Below, one piece after another: positions 9,068 to 17,893 of a DNA stretch of 64,000 bases. This DNA comes from JAPOXR01 sp963662395. Its GTDB lineage: Bacteria; Pseudomonadota; Alphaproteobacteria; Rhodobacterales; Rhodobacteraceae. Every line of letters begins with the position of its first letter. Positions within the stretch are counted from its first letter, which is position 1. Under the pieces are notes generated by a model. It was not told where the DNA came from and did no database searches. It was given only the letters and a program-made list of their open reading frames with translations. Position numbers and translations under genes: made by a program. Location: contig OY759511.1 in assembly GCA_963662395.1 (NCBI GenBank), positions 2,294,001-2,358,000 of the forward strand, written 5' to 3'.

Positions 9068-9652
9068 TCAGGTTCCCACCACCATCGTCCACCAGATCCG
9101 ACCCTCCTTGTCCTGATACCAGCCAATCCCCATGCGGCGGGCATCCGAATGCAGAATCAGCTTCCGGTTTTCGGGGCGCTGCATCCAGGCGGCAATCGTA
9201 TCCAGGTCGCTCTCGAAGGATTCGGCGATATTCTCGCCCAGAACCTGGCCATCATATCCGGTGGTAGCGGCCCGATCGAGCGGGGATGACCCATCGGAAC
9301 CGAAATGCCACAACCGGAATTGCACCGACATGTCCCTGGAATGAGTTCTTGCGGCGGCAATCAATTGATTCGACAGCACGATTTCGGGAAGACCTTTTTC
9401 GGCCCTCACCGCATTCACGGCATCCAGCACCCGGTGAGGAATTGCCCTGGCATCGGAACTCGAGATCCAGAAAATCCTGGGCCTGGGAGTGACACCTTCC
9501 CCGGCTACCTCTTCGTCCTCGATCGCTTCCTCTTCCACTGTCTCATTGCTGACGGCAGTCGTCTCGACAGGCGCTGGCTCCGAAGGAGGATCCTCCGGGG
9601 TACACGCGGCCATGACGGCCAAGGCAACTGCCAGGAAAATCCTGATGATCAT
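9068..9652 (-). CDS. CAP (SCP/PR-1)-domain lipoprotein
   Basis: The 194-residue protein has a lipoprotein signal (residues 1-17, AVMAAC). A Glu/Thr/Pro-rich linker follows (to about residue 60), then a CAP domain. Family signatures are LDAVNAVRAEKGLPE at the start of the domain, ARTHSRDM with the conserved His, GENIAES, and the ending RIWWTMVVG. Bacterial CAP proteins are secreted or envelope-anchored; their biochemical role is mostly unknown. It is likely outer-membrane or periplasm anchored. Confidence 0.87.
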   Translation of the reverse strand: MIIRIFLAVALAVMAACTPEDPPSEPAPVETTAVSNETVEEEAIEDEEVAGEGVTPRPRIFWISSSDARAIPHRVLDAVNAVRAEKGLPEIVLSNQLIAAARTHSRDMSVQFRLWHFGSDGSSPLDRAATTGYDGQVLGENIAESFESDLDTIAAWMQRPENRKLILHSDARRMGIGWYQDKEGRIWWTMVVGT

Positions 9653-9885
9653 GGGGGCATCCGGCTGGTTTCAGGTCGGGCGAGACTACTCAACCATCCA
9701 CCAACGGTCAACAAACGCCGGCCTGCCCGGGGCCGAGCGAGGCCAAGCCATTCCCATGTCCTGCTTTCGACCAGGGGCGGCGTGTGCCGTTTGAGTCGGG
9801 ATTTGCCCGTGAGTTCGAGTCGACAGGTACAGTGGACAATGCCGGCCGACGATGGCATCGGCATATCAAATATGCATCATGTCGA

Positions 9886-10400
9886 TCATCTGCCGTCAAA
9901 ATGGCACAAATCGACAAGCAACTCCTCACCCGGTCGCCCCTCGATGGTTGCAGGCCAGCCAACCAGGTCGGGCCGGGGCCCGAAAAGGAAAAGGACCTTG
10001 CCGTCTCGCGTGGGTCCGGGTTGCAACCCGCCATCCACGCGCCATCCGTGGGCATCTCCCGAGTTCAGCGCGGCAGATGGCGCGGTGAGCCCGTCCACCG
10101 TAATTCGACGAGGTTGTGCGAACTCTTGGCATGTTGGCCAATTTTCCTGTCCGCCCGTCAGGATCTCATGAGGGAGATCGGGCTGCAGAGATGGTGGCTC
10201 GCCGATGTCGACGGCCCGCAGCGCACGGCGAATGGTGGGCAAATCCTCTGGGTCGGCAATTTCCTCATGCCGGAGAAACTCGGCCCAGGCACCGTCGGGG
10301 GTATCACGGAAATAGTGGGTCAGCTCACCGACAGCATTTCATCGGCCAGCAGACTGCGATATGTCCTCCTGCAAAAAAGGGAAAGCGGGGATCGGCATGT
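9886..10400 (-). pseudogene. Probable RES-domain toxin (NAD+ phosphorylase type), frameshifted
   Basis: Directly downstream of the antitoxin-like gene on the minus strand, one frame reads ELTHYFRDTPDGAWAEFLRH and then EEIADPEDLPTIRRALRAVD. From memory this resembles the central part of RES-domain proteins, which degrade NAD+ as toxins paired with Xre/MbcA-type antitoxins. A stop lies just before this segment in its own frame. A YRSLLADEM fragment that should precede it is in another frame, so the gene is broken. The 3' part to about 9886 keeps a VLFLFGPRPDL strand. The call rests on pattern memory and on gene pairing, so it is tentative. Confidence 0.45.
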
Positions 10401-10410
10401 CGGAACGCAA

Positions 10411-10962
10411 TCACGTGGCTGGCGATGTCCCGCGAGCACCGGCGAGGTCCTGCATCCGAATAGGCCCGTCATCATCTGGCGACCAGTTCTTGCCCGGCAC
10501 TTGGGCAGGAGTGTTTCCGTCCAGCTGCCGCTGGTGTCGCTCAAACCAGCGTCGGACCCCGACGTCATTGTACGCTCCGGACAGGTCGCCGACCACGAGG
10601 GCAAGGAAATGAAGTCGGCGCGCTACCATGTCGGGCGTGGAGCGGCGTCCTGACAAGTAGCGTCGCGCACTGGATTGGGAGATGTCCAAGAGACGGGCCA
10701 GCAGATCCAGCCCCAATACATCCCGCAAGATGTGCCATTCATGTTCGGAGGCGGGCGGCTGGTCCAAGGCCTCGCTGATCCTTTCCAGCAGCACGGAAAG
10801 CCGGGTTGGGTCGGAGAACGGCAGGCGATTGAGCCCGTCAAGAAATGCACGGCCGATGCCAGCCTCGGCCATGCCCTTTTGAAGTTCCTGAATGGCAGTG
10901 TCGTCAAGGCAGTCAACCGGTTGAGACAGCAGGCCCATGGTACCGGCGCGGCTCAATGCCAC
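10411..10962 (-). CDS. Xre/MbcA/ParS-type antitoxin-like DNA-binding protein
   Basis: The 183-residue frame starts with GTG (10962) or an internal ATG. An HTH-like segment is at about residues 84-106 (LARLLDISQSSARRYLSG). It is followed by the DUF2384-type toxin-binding part YNDVGVRRWFERHQRQLDG, with a late WSPDDDGPIRMQDLA. This is the layout of antitoxins paired with RES-domain toxins. The partner immediately downstream is broken, so the antitoxin may be an orphan kept by chance or still acting as a repressor. The reading frame itself looks intact. Confidence 0.6.
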   Translation of the reverse strand: MALSRAGTMGLLSQPVDCLDDTAIQELQKGMAEAGIGRAFLDGLNRLPFSDPTRLSVLLERISEALDQPPASEHEWHILRDVLGLDLLARLLDISQSSARRYLSGRRSTPDMVARRLHFLALVVGDLSGAYNDVGVRRWFERHQRQLDGNTPAQVPGKNWSPDDDGPIRMQDLAGARGTSPAT

Positions 10963-11862
10963 GATAGCCGCCGATGCAGGCCTTGAATTATCGTATGGAC
11001 TGCGAATGGAATGTATATGGAGAAATGCCGTGATCCAGGCGATATCCGATAGTCAGATCTCCTTCGATTGCGGCGGGGTCATTCCAGCAATTCCAATTAT
11101 TCACTCATGTCTTGACCTTCGGCTGATTCATTCCTTGCCCGGGGGCTTGTGTTGCCGGCACATGGTGCCGGCGCTTCCCTAGGGAGGGCGTTCGGGAAGT
11201 GCGTTCAGCTCCAGGAACAATTTTTTCTCCACCGCCGGCGAGACTGCATCCATGACGGGGATGCCTGCCTGACCCGCACCGGTCACGGGCTGGCGAGGAG
11301 GGCCAGCCTGAACAACATGGCGCTGGCGCTGGTCTTTGTGGGCCGCTGCCAGAAGGAGAGACTTGCCGCCACCCGGAGGCGGCACCTGCGCTGGTGCCCG
11401 CATGGCTTCAGGGCTAGGGAATCCGGGCTGAAAACCGGAGTTTCGACCTCCATTCATCGGGCTTTTGCAAGGGCGGCCGCAGGGTGGGAAAGTCCTGTCC
11501 TGGCTGGCCACATGACATTGATGACTTGTTGCAATGCGAGGTTCATACTCGCACCACCGGAATCAGGGAACAGGGGAGCACGGGAAGGAGTGCATGTCGC
11601 GCCCGGCACTTCCCGCGGAGAACCCCGCCATTGTCGGGCAGCTTTGCCTTCCCGACCCGGACTCGCCGTCACCGGCCGTCACGGACCGACCGGCAACGAC
11701 GAAGCGGGGTGTCTGCCCCGCAAGGCGGGGCGGACCGATACCCGCCCGGATGGCGAGAGCGGATCCGCAGCCATGGTCGGCCCGCCTTCCCGCCTGCCTT
11801 TCGGATCGCCGATGGATGCCCGGGTACCGAACCGGACCATCGCGGGAACAGGGGCGGGAGAC
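10963..11862. other. Decayed intergenic stretch
   Basis: About 900 bases hold no recognisable gene. Several long frames exist on both strands but are Arg/Pro/Ser-rich shadows without motifs. The part just before 11863 should contain the left non-coding end of an IS110 element, which in intact members specifies the bridge RNA, but I could not delimit it. Confidence 0.4.
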
Positions 11863-12485
11863 ATGGCAGATCCGGTCGCAGGCATCGATATCGGCAAGGA
11901 CGGGCCCGACATGTGTCCGGATGGCGAGGACAGGAGACTTCCCGCGGACCGGGACGGCTTCCGGGTCATTGCCAAACGGTTCCGGAACGGGAATGTCGGC
12001 CGGGTCATCCTCGAGGCCGCGGGGCGCTCGTGCAGTCCCTGCATGCGATGGGCTTCGAGGTCTCGCTCGTCAACCCCCGCCAGTGCCGGGATGTTGCCAG
12101 GACCGACCGGGCGGGTGCCTCCCCGATCATCCCGGCAACATGCCGGTGGCACGGGAAGGGCCTGCCGGCCCGCGGACGGAATTGCGGGCAACCTTCTCCG
12201 GGCCCGGCGATCCGGTGTCGAGAAAGCCTCTTCCCTGCCTCGGTGCCATGCATGACAGGAAGATCAGGGAGCTGATTGCCGGCGAGGCCGTGCATGCCGG
12301 CCGTCGCGGCGGCGCCGATCGGCATGGCAGCCTTGTCGGCCAGGTCGTGCAACCCGCAGATGAGTGCGATCCGTGACCGGCCGAAGGAGAGCGGCAGGCA
12401 CCACAAGGTGGCCCCGGATGCGGTGATGCGGAAGCTCATCGTGACCGCCGGTCCTGGTCGGAGCGAGCACCGGCCTGACGCCTCG
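11863..12485 (+). pseudogene. IS110-family transposase remnant
   Basis: Starting at ATG 11863, after a GGGGCGGGAG ribosome binding site, the frame reads ADPVAGIDIGKDGPD. This is the DEDD-domain start of IS110 transposases, with the first catalytic Asp in GIDIGK. After frameshifts, other frames give LHAMGFEVSLVNPRQCRD and, near the end, SAIRDRPKESGRHHKVAPDA and VMRKLIVTA. These are the hallmark middle and C-terminal segments. The tyrosine-recombinase-like middle and the serine motif are largely missing, so about half of the gene is lost. Confidence 0.75.
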
Positions 12486-12804
12486 CCGCCGGGTCGGGCT
12501 CATGAAACGGATGCCTGCCGCTGCCCGTGGCAGCGGGGTGGAATGGCGCCTCCGGCAGCATGGACGGGCTGTGGAGAACCGGTGAATGACCCGTGTATGG
12601 AATTGTGGAAATCCGGGACAACTTCACAAGAACCCCTTGATCGAAGACATGGATGCTTTCTTGATACCGGTGACGGGGACGTGACGGTATTTCGCGGGTG
12701 TCGGATGTTGCCGACCGTTCAACTTTTCGGTAGGCGGTGCGCCCGGGAGTGGACTTTCCTGACCGGCAATGCTAGGAATTCCCTGGATGACGAGGCGGCT
12801 CCAG

Positions 12805-13386
12805 ATGAGCAATGGTTTCCTGACTTCACGTCGCGAGTTTGGCAGAATGCTGCTGGCGGGGGCTGGTGCGGCGACTCTTGCATCGCGGGCCGGCGGACAG
12901 GAAGCAGTCGAACAGGAAACGGTCCACCGCAACCTTTCCAGTTTTCTTGCCCGTGACTGGCAACCCTATTTCAACAATCTCGACAAGGGAGCCATCCTCG
13001 CCGACACCAAGTCCCGGGCCCTGCATTACTGGTCTGAAGACGAGTCGGTCTACATGCTCTATCCGACCAGCGTCCCGCTGTCACCAGACCTGACCAGGCT
13101 CGGTCGCACCAAGGTGGTCAAGAAGGTGGAAGGGCCCGAATGGCGGCCCACGCCGGCCATGATCGAACGCAATCCGGAATGGCCGCCCTATGTGCCGCCC
13201 GGACCTGACAACCCGCTTGGCAGCCATGCGCTGTACCTGTCCTGGACCTATTACCGGATCCACGGAACGCATGACACGCGCAAGATCGGCAGACGGTCGT
13301 CGAATGGATGTATCGGCCTCTACAATGAGCACATTGCCGAATTGTTTGACCTGGCGGTAATCGGCACGCAGGTATTGCTGATCTGA
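12805..13386 (+). CDS. L,D-transpeptidase (YkuD/ErfK) with Tat-like signal
   Basis: This is a second L,D-transpeptidase. The chosen start ATG 12805 gives an N-terminus with SRREFGRMLLAGAGAATLAS, which resembles a twin-arginine signal and suggests folded export. The YkuD core is at about residues 55-190. It has PDNPLGSHALYLSWTYYRIHG with the conserved His, and RRSSNGCIGL with the catalytic Cys. Longer in-frame starts at 12769 and 12787 are possible but would bury the Arg-Arg motif. The enzyme would form 3-3 cross-links or anchor proteins in the wall. It is a single gene flanked by decayed DNA. Confidence 0.88.
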   Translation: MSNGFLTSRREFGRMLLAGAGAATLASRAGGQEAVEQETVHRNLSSFLARDWQPYFNNLDKGAILADTKSRALHYWSEDESVYMLYPTSVPLSPDLTRLGRTKVVKKVEGPEWRPTPAMIERNPEWPPYVPPGPDNPLGSHALYLSWTYYRIHGTHDTRKIGRRSSNGCIGLYNEHIAELFDLAVIGTQVLLI

Positions 13387-13992
13387 ACCGACAATTCCTG
13401 TCAGGACATTCTCATCCCCCACTCCGGCGGATTGCTGTTTCGCCGGATATTCCCGTGCCGCGGTCCGTTCTGCCTGATCAGATGTCGCCCGCAAGGGCGT
13501 GTTCTCCGGAGAACTCGAGCCGAATTCATGGTGCGCCCGGCTCCCATGCGCCTTGTGTGGCATACGTCGCCCATGAGCCGGGCAATACGGTGACCATGCC
13601 GCCCTGGAGGTTCCCGGTGGGATGAAAGATGGACTCACGCGAGACACAGGCCCTTCGGAGCCTGTTTCTTCATCAATGCCACCCTGCGCTGCCGGGCGCG
13701 GTTGCCGGAGGCCCTGGCGCTGCCACCATGAACCCGGACCGGGTCTTCAGGGCCGATGAATTCAGCCCCGGATATCGGCGGTGACAACGCAGGACGATCC
13801 GGGATTGGCCGCGTGTCGGCTGTTGCAGGCGACCAATGCCGGCAGGTCCCGGGCTTTACATCCTGGAGGGACTCCCGGATTTTCCGCGAACGGGTTGCCA
13901 GATCGAATTTGCTGCGGTAAATTTCCCCGGACACGGACTTCACGTAGGGTTCGCCCTGTGCGGCCGGTTCGACCACTAACGAGGAATACAAG
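13387..13992. other. Intergenic stretch without recognised gene
   Basis: About 600 bases. A short minus-strand fragment near 13640-13720 reads RRVALMKKQAPKGLCLA and might be the end of a decayed gene, but I cannot name it. The last ~30 bases are the leader of the small secreted protein gene, with an AACGAGGAAT ribosome binding site. Confidence 0.4.
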
Positions 13993-14193
13993 ATGAAAAA
14001 GCTCGCTCTTGCTGCAACATTCTCATTGACAGCCACCAGCCTTGTGGCTGGCGGAATGGATGATGGAATGGATGACAATATGGCAGAACCGATGATGGAC
14101 GAATCATCAATGGAAATGGGCATGGAAGACGATGACTCCATGATGCCGTTCGTGCTTCTGCTTTTGATGGGCCTTGGACTGGCCGCCAGCTGA
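13993..14193 (+). CDS. Small secreted Met/Asp-rich protein
   Basis: The 66-residue protein has a clear signal peptide (MKKLALAATFSLTATSLVAG). A Gly-Met-Asp-rich middle follows (GGMDDGMDDNMAEPMMDE), then a C-terminal hydrophobic segment (MPFVLLLLMGLGLAAS). Similar tiny proteins with a signal, a short GGM-rich linker and a terminal hydrophobic helix are common in Rhodobacteraceae-like genomes, where their role is unknown. A good ribosome binding site (GAGGAA) precedes the ATG. The acidic Met-rich middle might bind metal; that is a guess. Confidence 0.65.
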   Translation: MKKLALAATFSLTATSLVAGGMDDGMDDNMAEPMMDESSMEMGMEDDDSMMPFVLLLLMGLGLAAS

Positions 14194-14226
14194 CCTGACT
14201 TCCGGGGCAGACCGGTGACGGGCTGC

Positions 14227-15117
14227 CTATTCCGATTTTTCAGGATCGCTTAGCAACGCGTCAATTCCGGATTTGAAGTTCGGATATCTGAGGCGCACTG
14301 AAAGGTGCGCCTTGACGTGTTTGCTGCGTACCATCTTCGACTCGGAGTAGAAGCTCCGGGCCATCTCCGAGAGCATGGCATTCTCGATATCGACCTTGTC
14401 CGGCAGATCGACCCCGGCACGGCGAGCAGCATACTCCATCACCTCTTCGGTGGTGGCAGGGCAATCATCGCAGACATTGTAGATCGATCCCGGTGCCGGC
14501 CTGAGCATGGATGCATGCAGGATGCGGGCGATATCGATGACATGAATCCTGTTGAATTTCTGGCTGCTTCGGACAATCCGCGACTTGCGACCAGACAAGA
14601 GCTGGTGAAGTGGGCCCCGGCCCGGGCCATAAATGCCGGCCAGGCGGAAAATGTGCAGCTTCAACCCCGTGCGTCGTGAAAGGCGCTGCCAGGCTTCCTC
14701 GGCGGCAACTCGCCACCTGCCCCTTTCCGTCGAGGGGGTCAACTCGCTCCCTTCATCAACCCAACCACCCTGTCGGTCTCCGTAGACTGCGGTCGTGGAC
14801 AAGTATCCCACCCATTGCACGCGGCTGGCCGAACTGGCCACCTGGTCCGACAGCGCCCGCAAGACCGGGTCGCCATCCTGGTCCGGTGCGATCGAAACCA
14901 GGATGCAATCCGCCGCCGCCACGTCGGAGGAAATATCGTCTCCCGGCCATGAGCGGGGCTCGGCGCCGGTCTCGATGATTCTCCCGAATCTGTCCCTGGA
15001 CCTGGCTGTTCCGACAACATGCCAGCCCCCGGCGGTGGTGAGCATGCCGGACAGGGCCTGCGCCGTATAGCCGTGCCCGAGGCACAGCAGGGTCTTCACT
15101 GCCGACCCGTTGGTCAC
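14227..15117 (-). CDS. NAD(P)-dependent epimerase/SDR-like protein (YeeZ-like)
   Basis: This atypical SDR has an N-terminal nucleotide-binding motif in the variant LCLGHGYTAQAL (residues ~9-20). The segment YLSTTAVYGDRQGGWVDE contains the catalytic-type STTAVYG, and FRLAGIYGPGR follows. I chose GTG 15117 because its GTGA overlaps the queG stop codon, which indicates translational coupling. Substrate and reaction are unknown. It is the third gene of the GST-queG-epimerase set. Confidence 0.82.
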   Translation of the reverse strand: MTNGSAVKTLLCLGHGYTAQALSGMLTTAGGWHVVGTARSRDRFGRIIETGAEPRSWPGDDISSDVAAADCILVSIAPDQDGDPVLRALSDQVASSASRVQWVGYLSTTAVYGDRQGGWVDEGSELTPSTERGRWRVAAEEAWQRLSRRTGLKLHIFRLAGIYGPGRGPLHQLLSGRKSRIVRSSQKFNRIHVIDIARILHASMLRPAPGSIYNVCDDCPATTEEVMEYAARRAGVDLPDKVDIENAMLSEMARSFYSESKMVRSKHVKAHLSVRLRYPNFKSGIDALLSDPEKSE

Positions 15118-16160
15118 TGTCTCCCGCCGCCCGACAACATGTCGATCGCCCATTTCGCAGCATCGGCGACCACGTGGTTGCTGTCGTCCCGCAGGCGCTT
15201 TGCCACCGGCAGCAATTGGCTGTCCCCGGAATTGCCGATGGCGTAGAGCACGTTGCGGACAAACCGGTCACGGCCAATCCGCCGCACTGGTCCACCCCTG
15301 AACCTGTCGTTGAACTCCTGCCTGGTCAATACCGCGAGGTCTTCAAGCCGCGGCGACCGGAGTTCTCGCCGGGCCTGGTAGCGGCTTTCACTTCCGGCCG
15401 TGGCGAACTTGTTCCAGGGACACACCGCCAGGCAATCGTCGCAACCGAAAACCCTGTTGCCGATTGCCCGTCGCAGGGAGGGGTCCACCGGACCGTGATG
15501 TTCAATGGTCAGGTAGGAAATGCATCGCCTGGCATCAAGCTGGTACGGCGCAACGAACGCGTCGGTCGGGCAAACGTCCAGGCACCGGCGGCAGCTTCCA
15601 CATGTATCAGTTCCGGGCTCATCGGTTTCAAGTTCGGCAGTGGTGAAGATGGCGCCAAGAAAAAACCAGCTGCCGAGCGAGCGACTCACCAGGTTGGTAT
15701 GCTTGCCCTGCCATCCCAGCCCGGCCGCCTGGGCAAGCGGCTTTTCCATGACCGGTGCCGTGTCGACGAATACCTTGATTTCCACTCCTGCCTGTTCGGC
15801 AATCAGGTACCGTCCCACCTCCTTGAGTTTCTTCTTGATGATGTCGTGGTAGTCGCGGTTCTGCGCATAGACCGAGATTGTTGCCCGGTCCTTGCGATCA
15901 AGCGATTCAAGCGGGTCGAATTCCTGGCCATAGGAGTGCGCCAGCATGATGACCGACCTGGCTTGCGGCCAAAGTTCGGCAGGATTGCCTCTCCAGTGTG
16001 ACCGGCGCTCCATCCAGCCCATTTCACCGTGCCGTCCGGCCTGGAGAAACTCCAGCAGCCGGGACTTGGCATCGGGAATGTCATGGGGAGTGCAGATACC
16101 GACCGCATCAAATCCTGCCTTGCGGGCATGGTCCTTCAGCCTGTCGGCAAGCCCGGTCAA
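15114..16160 (-). CDS. queG: Epoxyqueuosine reductase QueG
   Basis: QueG carries out the last step of queuosine synthesis, reducing epoxyqueuosine in tRNA with cobalamin and two 4Fe-4S clusters. The two ferredoxin-type motifs are visible: CGSCRRCLDVCP and CDDCLAVCP. The N-terminal GFDAVGICTP and the VIMLAHSYG region also fit. The start is taken as TTG 16160, whose TTGA overlaps the stop of the upstream GST gene. A longer frame runs into the GST gene but has no homology there. The resulting 348 residues match the family. The HEAT-like C-terminus (residues ~280-340) is kept. Confidence 0.94.
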   Translation of the reverse strand: MTGLADRLKDHARKAGFDAVGICTPHDIPDAKSRLLEFLQAGRHGEMGWMERRSHWRGNPAELWPQARSVIMLAHSYGQEFDPLESLDRKDRATISVYAQNRDYHDIIKKKLKEVGRYLIAEQAGVEIKVFVDTAPVMEKPLAQAAGLGWQGKHTNLVSRSLGSWFFLGAIFTTAELETDEPGTDTCGSCRRCLDVCPTDAFVAPYQLDARRCISYLTIEHHGPVDPSLRRAIGNRVFGCDDCLAVCPWNKFATAGSESRYQARRELRSPRLEDLAVLTRQEFNDRFRGGPVRRIGRDRFVRNVLYAIGNSGDSQLLPVAKRLRDDSNHVVADAAKWAIDMLSGGGRQ

Positions 16161-16837
16161 AAATCCAGAACCGTATAGTGCGGCGCTCCGGTGAACCCCG
16201 GAATGTACTCGGAGAGAATCGGGCGAAAGGACGGGCGGGACTTCATGGCGGCATACCAGTTCTTGACGATTCCATAATCCTCGCGCCGCCAGTCGATGTC
16301 GTTCAGGTAGTCGAGACAGGAGACATGTGCAGCAGCGGTCAGATCGGCGAGAGTGACCCGCCACCCAACCATGAATCCCGTATCCTCCAGCATGGATGAC
16401 ATGTATTGCATGTGTCGCCGCAATTTCCTGATCCCGTCCGAGACGGCAATGCCGTTTGGTTCTCCCTGTCGGCGGACCTGTTTCAGCACCCTCTCCTCCA
16501 GCAGTTTTGACGTCACATCCCGATGGAAGGTCTCGTCGAACCAGGCCACCACGCGGCGGACCTCGTACTGGCCCATGGCATCTTCCGGAAACAGCGGCCG
16601 GTCCGGATGCACGGTTTCAATGTATTCACAAATGGCCTGGCTGTCGCAGAAGACCTGGTCTCCCCGACGCAGGACCGGCACGGTGCCAGCCCGGTTCAGA
16701 GCCAAGAAGTCGTCCCGCTTCTCCCAGTACCGCTCCTCGATGAGGTCGAAATTGATCTCCTTTTCACGCAGGGCAAGGCGGAGCTTTCGACAAAATGGCG
16801 AAAGCGGGTAATGGTATAGACGATAATGTGTGGTCAT
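16157..16837 (-). CDS. Glutathione S-transferase-like protein, possibly FzlA-type
   Basis: The 226-residue protein has a thioredoxin-like N-domain beginning YRLYHYPLSPFCRKLRLAL and the cis-Pro segment GTVPVLRRGD, then a helical C-domain. In many alphaproteobacteria a GST-like gene beside queG encodes FzlA, an FtsZ-binding division protein. The neighbourhood fits, but I cannot decide between FzlA and an ordinary GST by eye. It is first in a tightly coupled three-gene set: its stop overlaps the queG start. Confidence 0.78.
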   Translation of the reverse strand: MTTHYRLYHYPLSPFCRKLRLALREKEINFDLIEERYWEKRDDFLALNRAGTVPVLRRGDQVFCDSQAICEYIETVHPDRPLFPEDAMGQYEVRRVVAWFDETFHRDVTSKLLEERVLKQVRRQGEPNGIAVSDGIRKLRRHMQYMSSMLEDTGFMVGWRVTLADLTAAAHVSCLDYLNDIDWRREDYGIVKNWYAAMKSRPSFRPILSEYIPGFTGAPHYTVLDF

Positions 16838-16884
16838 GTTCGCTGTCCTGCCTGGTAGCCCCCTTCAAATACACCACAACCGAC

Positions 16885-17727
16885 TCAAGGATCGAAACAG
16901 TTCGACCTTCCATCGGCTGCAATCGTGCGCGCTCCATCCACGATTCGGTAGGCACGGTCACCCAGCCGTTCCGGCAGGCTGGATGCGTCCCATTCCTTCG
17001 GGTTTGGAAGAATCGCTGCCAGCCTGGCGGATTCAAGCTCGGTCAATTCCGAGACTTCCTTGTCGAAATACAGTCGCGAGGCGGAGACGGCGCCGAACAC
17101 CCCGTGATCGAACTCGATGATATTCAGATAGACTTCGAGAATCCGGCGCTTGGTCCAGAAAATCTCGACCAGCAATGTCAATGGTGTCTCGATGGCCTTG
17201 CGCACCCAGCTCCTTCCCCGCCACAACAGCAGGTTCTTGGCCGTCTGCTGACTGATCGAGGATCCGCCCCGTACGGACCCACTGCTGCTGGCAGCCCTGA
17301 TGGCTGCCACATCGAACCCCCAATGTTCGCAGAAATCGGCGTCCTCGGCTGCCACCAGCGATCGCGGCAGGTGGCCTGGAGCCGATTCAATATTGACCCA
17401 TTCGCGGTCGAGCTTGCCGGTCCGGAAATAGTCGCTGACCATGATCGGGGTCAGCGGGGGATTGACAAGGGCAAACAGCGCCGTTGCCGCGATCATGAAC
17501 GCCGCCCCTGCTGCAGCCAGCCTCGACACCCATCGAAAAGCCAGGCGAAATGCCGGTCGAGCGCCGGGGATCCTGCCTCCTGGTTGCGGTTTTGCGGGAT
17601 CGGCATTTCGGCCGGCGGATGCCGATGCCTTTTCCTGTTTGTTCTTTTTTTTGGCCAAGTCGGGGGTGCCTGTCACGAATCTGCATTGCCGGGTTTCCGG
17701 TGGAAAAAGACCAAATGCCGTCAACAA
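16885..17727 (-). CDS. mtgA: Monofunctional peptidoglycan transglycosylase
   Basis: MtgA polymerises lipid II into glycan strands at the inner membrane. A basic, Lys-rich N-terminus precedes one membrane helix (about residues 72-92). The glycosyltransferase (GT51) motifs follow: AAEDADFCEHWGFD with the catalytic Glu, GGSSISQQTAKNLLLW, and RRILEVYLNIIEFDHGVFG. The given start is a TTG at 17727. GTG 17676 is an alternative and would shorten the cytoplasmic tail by 17 residues. Confidence 0.92.
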   Translation of the reverse strand: MLTAFGLFPPETRQCRFVTGTPDLAKKKNKQEKASASAGRNADPAKPQPGGRIPGARPAFRLAFRWVSRLAAAGAAFMIAATALFALVNPPLTPIMVSDYFRTGKLDREWVNIESAPGHLPRSLVAAEDADFCEHWGFDVAAIRAASSSGSVRGGSSISQQTAKNLLLWRGRSWVRKAIETPLTLLVEIFWTKRRILEVYLNIIEFDHGVFGAVSASRLYFDKEVSELTELESARLAAILPNPKEWDASSLPERLGDRAYRIVDGARTIAADGRSNCFDP

Positions 17728-17893
17728 TCAAGCCCGGTTCCTGCATGTTGCGCGCTGAAGGGGAGTGTCGGAACACCAGGCACCGGTCGACCCGTGCAGT
17801 GCTTCAATGGCAATGGCTGACCGTCACTGTCCCGCAAGGGCAGCTCCGTCATGGCACCGGGGGCTGAAAGACGGCACCCCGGCGTCAATTCGA

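Noticed and set aside
12565..12620. TGTGGAGAA and TGTGGAAAT, similar to inverted DnaA boxes
   Set aside because: Only two imperfect sites, no AT-rich unwinding region, and they lie in a decayed area next to an IS110 remnant; not enough for an origin call.
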